Origin: Micromonospora chokoriensis
Lineage (GTDB): Bacteria > Actinomycetota > Actinomycetes > Mycobacteriales > Micromonosporaceae
Direction: 5' to 3'
DNA length: 64,000 nt
Assembly (NCBI RefSeq): GCF_900091505.1
Contig: NZ_LT607409.1
Location: forward strand, 3,410,001-3,474,000
Under the pieces are notes generated by a model. The model was not told the DNA's origin. It saw nothing but the letters and a program-made list of their open reading frames with translations, and did no database searches. Below, in pieces: positions 60,838 to 64,000 of this stretch. The position numbers and the translations under genes were made by a program. Positions within the stretch are counted from its first letter, which is position 1. The number at the start of each line of letters is the position of its first letter.

Positions 60838-63381
60838 GTGGCGGCAGGTCCCGAGCCGGCGAACGGCGCGGTGTCGAACCATCGCCGGCGCCGCTTCGAT
60901 GTCCGGGTGGTACCGCATCGGCGTCGGTCTCCGTTCCGGCTGCGCGACTGGCGGATGAGCACGAAGCTCGCCACCGTGCTGGTGGTTCCGTCGATGGCGT
61001 TCCTGGTGCTCGCCGGCGTGCAGACCAGCGCCCTGGTGGGGCGCACCACAGCCCTCAACGACTTCTCCCGTCAGGTCGGCATCGGCCGACAGATCACCGC
61101 GGCGGTGCACCAGCTCCAGGAGGAGCGTGACCGTTCGGCGGGCGAGTTGGGTGAGCTGCGCAGGGGCGGCGACCGGGCGGCCGCGGCAGCCAACCTGAAG
61201 CCGTTGCAGACGGCCACCGACCGGGCCATCGTGGACCTGAGCCGGGCGGCCGAGCCGCTGGCCGACGCCGACGCGTCCTGGCGGGTCGCGTTCTCCGAGG
61301 CGCTCGAGGCGTACGACCAGGTGATCGACATCCGGCCGGCGATCCCGCCGGCGGTGCTCAGCAACGAGACCATCCTGAGCAACTACCACCGGGCGGTCGG
61401 CGCGTTGCTCGACCTGCTCGCCGAGCCGACCCCTGGTCAGGGCCAGTCGGCGTTGAACGACGCGGTGCTGCGCTACGTCCAACTGGCCCGGGTCAAGGAG
61501 CTGTCGTCCCGGGTGCGGGCCCAGCTCTACGCCGCCGGTCGCGCCGGCACGTACGGCACGGAGGACCGGGTGATCCTCAGTGATCTGCGCGGCCAGCAGC
61601 TGACCGCGCTCAGCGCGTTCCGGGTGGCTGCCACGTCCGACCAGATCCGCCGGTACGACGAAACCTCCGTCACCCCGATGTTCCTGGTCGCCACGCAGTT
61701 GGAGGAGCGCAGCCTGCCCGGCGGCACCGCGTCGCCGGAGGTGCTGCCCTCGGAGCAGTGGTGGTCGGCCAGCGAGCAGCGTCAGGAGCTGCTGCGCCAG
61801 CTTGAGGCGGGTGTGCTGGACGACGCCGTGCGACAGGCCGACGACGCCAGCAGCGAGCAGTTACGGGCCACCCTGTTGGTGGTCGGCGGTGTCGTCGCCG
61901 TCCTGCTGGTCGCCCTGCTGATCTCCCTGCTCGTGGGTCGGTCGGTCGCCCGGTCGATGCGGATGCTGCGCAGCCAGGCGCTCCGGATCGCGCAGGTGGA
62001 GCTTCCGGACGCCCTGGACCGCCTGAAGACCGTCACCGGCGGTGTGCCGCGCATCGAGGTCGCGCCGGCGGTGGTTCGCTCGCTCGACGAGATCGGTGAG
62101 TTGGCGGAGGCGTTCGTCGCGGTGCACCGCAGCGCCGTCACCGTCGCCGTCGAGCAGGCACTGATGCGGCGCAACGTCAACGCCATGTTCGTCAACCTGG
62201 CCCGCCGCAGCCAGGTGCTGGTGGAGCGGCAGCTGGAGCTGTTGGACGATCTGGAGCGTGAGGAGAGCGACCCGGACCAGCTGGAGAACCTGTTCAAGCT
62301 CGACCACCTGGCCGCCCGGATGCGCCGTAACGACGAGAGCCTGCTGGTGCTCGCCGGCACGGACTCGACCCGTCGGTGGAACCGGCCCGTCGGCCTCGGC
62401 GCGGTGCTGCTGGCCGCCGCCGCGGAGATCGAGCAGTACCAGCGGGTCCGGATCGACGCGGTGGCCGACGTGTACGTGGTCGGGCACGCCGTCGGCGAGT
62501 TGGTGCACATGCTGGCGGAGTTGCTGGAGAACGCCACCGCCTTCTCGCGTCCGGACACGACGGTGGTGGTGACGGCGCGGGTCGACGCCGCGACCGCTCT
62601 GGTCGAGATCACCGACCGTGGCCTGGGCATGAGCCCGACCGCGCTGACCGAGGCGAACGCGGTGCTGGCCAGCCCTCCGGCCGCGGACGTCGCGACGGTG
62701 GAGCGGATGGGCCACTTCGTGGTCAGTCACCTGGCCGCACGGTTGGGCGTGCGGGTCAGGTTGGACGACCACCAGGGCGGTCTGGTCGCCCGGCTCGCGT
62801 TGCCCGCGGCGATGCTCGCCCCGGCGGGCGCGGTGCAGGCGGATCTGCCCGCGCCGGCCCGCATGCTGGGGACGGGTGCCGCGCGGGGCGTGGTCCGGCA
62901 GCCCGGGGCCGCCGCGGAGGCCCACGCCTCCGGGGTGGGCGTGGCGGCGCGGGACCTGCCGGTTGCCGGTCGGCCACCGGCCGCCGCCGTGCCGCGTCAG
63001 GCCCGGCCGGTGCCGGTGCGCGCCGAGGACGTGTTGGCCCCGGCCGGCGGCCGGGACGCCGGCGGAGGCTGGTGGTCGCGGCAGGGGCCCGGCCCGTCCG
63101 CGCCGATCGTCCCCGCGTCGGGGATGCCACCGGCCGTGCCGGTCACGGCCGGTACGAACGAGCGGGGGCTGCCGGTGCGGGTGCCGATGGCACAGTTGAG
63201 CGCCGTCACCCGCTCGGCGCAACCGACTGCGGCACCGATCCGCACCGACCCGGACCCGGAGGCGGTCGGCGGCATGCTCTCCCGGCTCTACAGCGGAGTG
63301 CGGCGCGCCGAGGCCGAGGACACCACCGAGATACCCGTGCCACCGTCCGGGGGGCACGACGAAGGGGGACGACGACAGTGA
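60838..63381 (+). CDS. Nitrate/nitrite-sensor-domain histidine kinase, CvnA-like (conservon kinase)
   Basis: This 847-residue membrane kinase has a basic N-terminus, membrane span 1 (about 45-67) and an extracytoplasmic NIT-type helical sensor (about 68-340). Span 2 (about 345-368) and HAMP follow. A dimerisation helix with [13 protein letters not shown] (near 487), an HATPase domain with ELLENATAF (N-box, near 561) and DRGLGMS (near 597), and a Pro/Ala-rich tail (about 680-847) complete it. A GTG start follows GGAGGAGG. It overlaps the Roadblock gene by GTGA, as in actinobacterial conservons. Confidence 0.88.
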   Translation: MAAGPEPANGAVSNHRRRRFDVRVVPHRRRSPFRLRDWRMSTKLATVLVVPSMAFLVLAGVQTSALVGRTTALNDFSRQVGIGRQITAAVHQLQEERDRSAGELGELRRGGDRAAAAANLKPLQTATDRAIVDLSRAAEPLADADASWRVAFSEALEAYDQVIDIRPAIPPAVLSNETILSNYHRAVGALLDLLAEPTPGQGQSALNDAVLRYVQLARVKELSSRVRAQLYAAGRAGTYGTEDRVILSDLRGQQLTALSAFRVAATSDQIRRYDETSVTPMFLVATQLEERSLPGGTASPEVLPSEQWWSASEQRQELLRQLEAGVLDDAVRQADDASSEQLRATLLVVGGVVAVLLVALLISLLVGRSVARSMRMLRSQALRIAQVELPDALDRLKTVTGGVPRIEVAPAVVRSLDEIGELAEAFVAVHRSAVTVAVEQALMRRNVNAMFVNLARRSQVLVERQLELLDDLEREESDPDQLENLFKLDHLAARMRRNDESLLVLAGTDSTRRWNRPVGLGAVLLAAAAEIEQYQRVRIDAVADVYVVGHAVGELVHMLAELLENATAFSRPDTTVVVTARVDAATALVEITDRGLGMSPTALTEANAVLASPPAADVATVERMGHFVVSHLAARLGVRVRLDDHQGGLVARLALPAAMLAPAGAVQADLPAPARMLGTGAARGVVRQPGAAAEAHASGVGVAARDLPVAGRPPAAAVPRQARPVPVRAEDVLAPAGGRDAGGGWWSRQGPGPSAPIVPASGMPPAVPVTAGTNERGLPVRVPMAQLSAVTRSAQPTAAPIRTDPDPEAVGGMLSRLYSGVRRAEAEDTTEIPVPPSGGHDEGGRRQ

Positions 63382-63800
63382 CGACGTTGAGCCAGGAGGC
63401 GCGCGACCTGAGCTGGCTGGTGAGCGCGTTCGCGGAGCGGGTGCCGGGTGTGGCGCACGCCGTGGTGGTCTCGTCCGACGGGTTGTTGGTGGCGATCTCC
63501 GACCATCTGCCGCGTGACAACGCGGACAAGCTCGCCGCGGTGACCTCCGGGCTGATGAGCATCACCGCGGGCGCGGCGTCGATGTTCGACGGGGATGTCG
63601 TCAAGCAGACGGTGGTCGAGATGGGCCGCGGCTACTTCCTAGTGATGCAGATCCGCGACGGTTCGATCCTGGCGACGTTGGCCGCCGGTGACGCGGACAT
63701 CGGCGTGGTGGGCTACGAGATGGCCCGGCTGGCCAAGCAGGCGGGGGAGATGCTCACCCCGGCGCTGCGGGCGGAGTTGCAGCAGGCGTTGCCGCGCTGA
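63378..63800 (+). CDS. Roadblock/LC7 domain protein, CvnB-like
   Basis: This 140-residue single Roadblock/LC7 domain ([20 protein letters not shown] start, [35 protein letters not shown]) is of the type encoded after conservon kinases. In conservons it joins a DUF742 protein (CvnC) and a small GTPase (CvnD); neither follows here. The next gene, a GH1 enzyme, is on the other strand. A GTG start is coupled to the kinase stop codon. Confidence 0.9.
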   Translation: MTTLSQEARDLSWLVSAFAERVPGVAHAVVVSSDGLLVAISDHLPRDNADKLAAVTSGLMSITAGAASMFDGDVVKQTVVEMGRGYFLVMQIRDGSILATLAAGDADIGVVGYEMARLAKQAGEMLTPALRAELQQALPR

Positions 63801-63813
63801 GTGCGGTGGCCGA

Positions 63814-63858
63814 GGCCCGGACGGTCACCGGCTCGTTCCGAGTCGAGCCGTCCGGGCC
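63814..63858. terminator. Hairpin terminator between the Roadblock and GH1 genes
   Basis: GGCCCGGACGG (63814-63824) pairs perfectly with CCGTCCGGGCC (63848-63858). It lies between convergent genes, 13 bases after the Roadblock stop codon. Confidence 0.65.
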
Positions 63859-63881
63859 CGGTCGTCCGGGTGCCGGCGTGT

Positions 63882-64000
63882 TCAGAATCCGCCGTCGGCG
63901 ATGACGGAGCGGTACCAGGTGGCGCTGCTCTTGAGCACCCGCCGCTGGGTCGCGTAGTCCACGTAGACCAGACCCCAGCGTTGGTCGTATCCCGCGTCCC
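63882..64000 (-). CDS. GH1 family beta-glucosidase, C-terminal part (runs off the window)
   Basis: The last 119 bases encode, on the minus strand, the end of a GH1 enzyme: DAGYDQRWGLVYVDY, then a WYRSVIADGGF C-terminus and stop codon at 63882-63884. The GYDxRxGxxxVDY and WY pattern matches the end of the GH1 gene at 16156. The rest lies outside the window. Confidence 0.75.
   Translation of the reverse strand, partial: DAGYDQRWGLVYVDYATQRRVLKSSATWYRSVIADGGF

Noticed and set aside
1..64000. tRNA, rRNA, riboswitch and integrase or transposase genes
   Set aside because: No cloverleaf with a GGTTCGA-type arm, no rRNA-like stretch, no known riboswitch core and no DDE or integrase motif was recognised by eye. 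A covariance-model search would be needed to exclude small RNAs.

Overview
The window is very GC-rich (roughly 70% or more by eye) with short intergenic gaps, many GTG starts, strong AGGAGG-type ribosome sites and actinobacterial gene families throughout: DUF397/DUF5753 pair, conservon-type kinase, ECF41 sigma factor, HipA/DUF3037 pair, PASTA-less Ser/Thr kinases, NgcEFG. It looks like a chromosomal segment of a Micromonosporaceae actinomycete, probably Micromonospora or a close relative. The genus is inferred from gene content, not proven. No rRNA, tRNA, CRISPR array, phage or transposase gene was seen.

Layout. 1-7.4 kb: an SDR oxidoreductase, then an amino-sugar locus (BadF-type kinase divergent from an RpiR regulator, a SIS protein and the NgcEFG-type importer without its own ATPase). 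7.4-11 kb: a heterodimeric ABC exporter. 11-16 kb: an exonuclease/DNA polymerase I-like protein, a MobA-like nucleotidyltransferase, a membrane protein, a GH1 remnant and a secreted trypsin-fold protein that has lost its whole catalytic triad. 16-24.3 kb: a LacI-controlled operon (importer, GH31 alpha-xylosidase, GH1 beta-glucosidase) that fits xyloglucan oligosaccharide use. 24.4-29.3 kb: a decayed amidohydrolase, a membrane hydrolase and two paralogous Ser/Thr kinases. 29.3-35.5 kb: alpha-glucan genes (GT4 glucosyltransferase, debranching enzyme, GH63-like glucosidase). 35.8-46 kb: small regulatory and hypothetical genes, including MerR/reductase, DoxX/ECF41 sigma, LtrA/TetR, HAD, a RusA-like protein, a VOC protein and an Scr1-type DUF5753/DUF397 pair. 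46.2-52.6 kb: trehalose/maltodextrin-type importer with the only sugar-importer ATPase in the window, then malQ. 52.6-57.1 kb: an AlkZ-like glycosylase, a TetR regulator, HipA-like/DUF3037 and WrbA. 57.2-60.7 kb: fused anthranilate synthase with a trp leader peptide, and a gluconokinase. 60.8-64 kb: a conservon-like sensor kinase with a Roadblock protein, and the 3' end of another GH1 gene.

How the genes fit together. Carbohydrate uptake and turnover dominates. Three binding-protein-dependent importers share one visible MsiK/UgpC-like ATPase. Imported sugars would be split by GH31, GH1 and MalQ and phosphorylated by the BadF-type kinase or gluconokinase. Glucan storage genes lie between these loci.

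Less ordinary items: (i) five long-armed palindromes of 75-83 bp with GATC at their tips, always 3' of a gene, two of them abutting G-quadruplex-prone tracts; (ii) the catalytically dead trypsin-like protein with four C-terminal repeats; (iii) a complete trp attenuator; (iv) two matching divergent ECF41-type promoters; (v) an ABC exporter with complementary degenerate motifs; (vi) a conservon pair apparently lacking cvnC and cvnD; (vii) two gene remnants (amidohydrolase, GH1).
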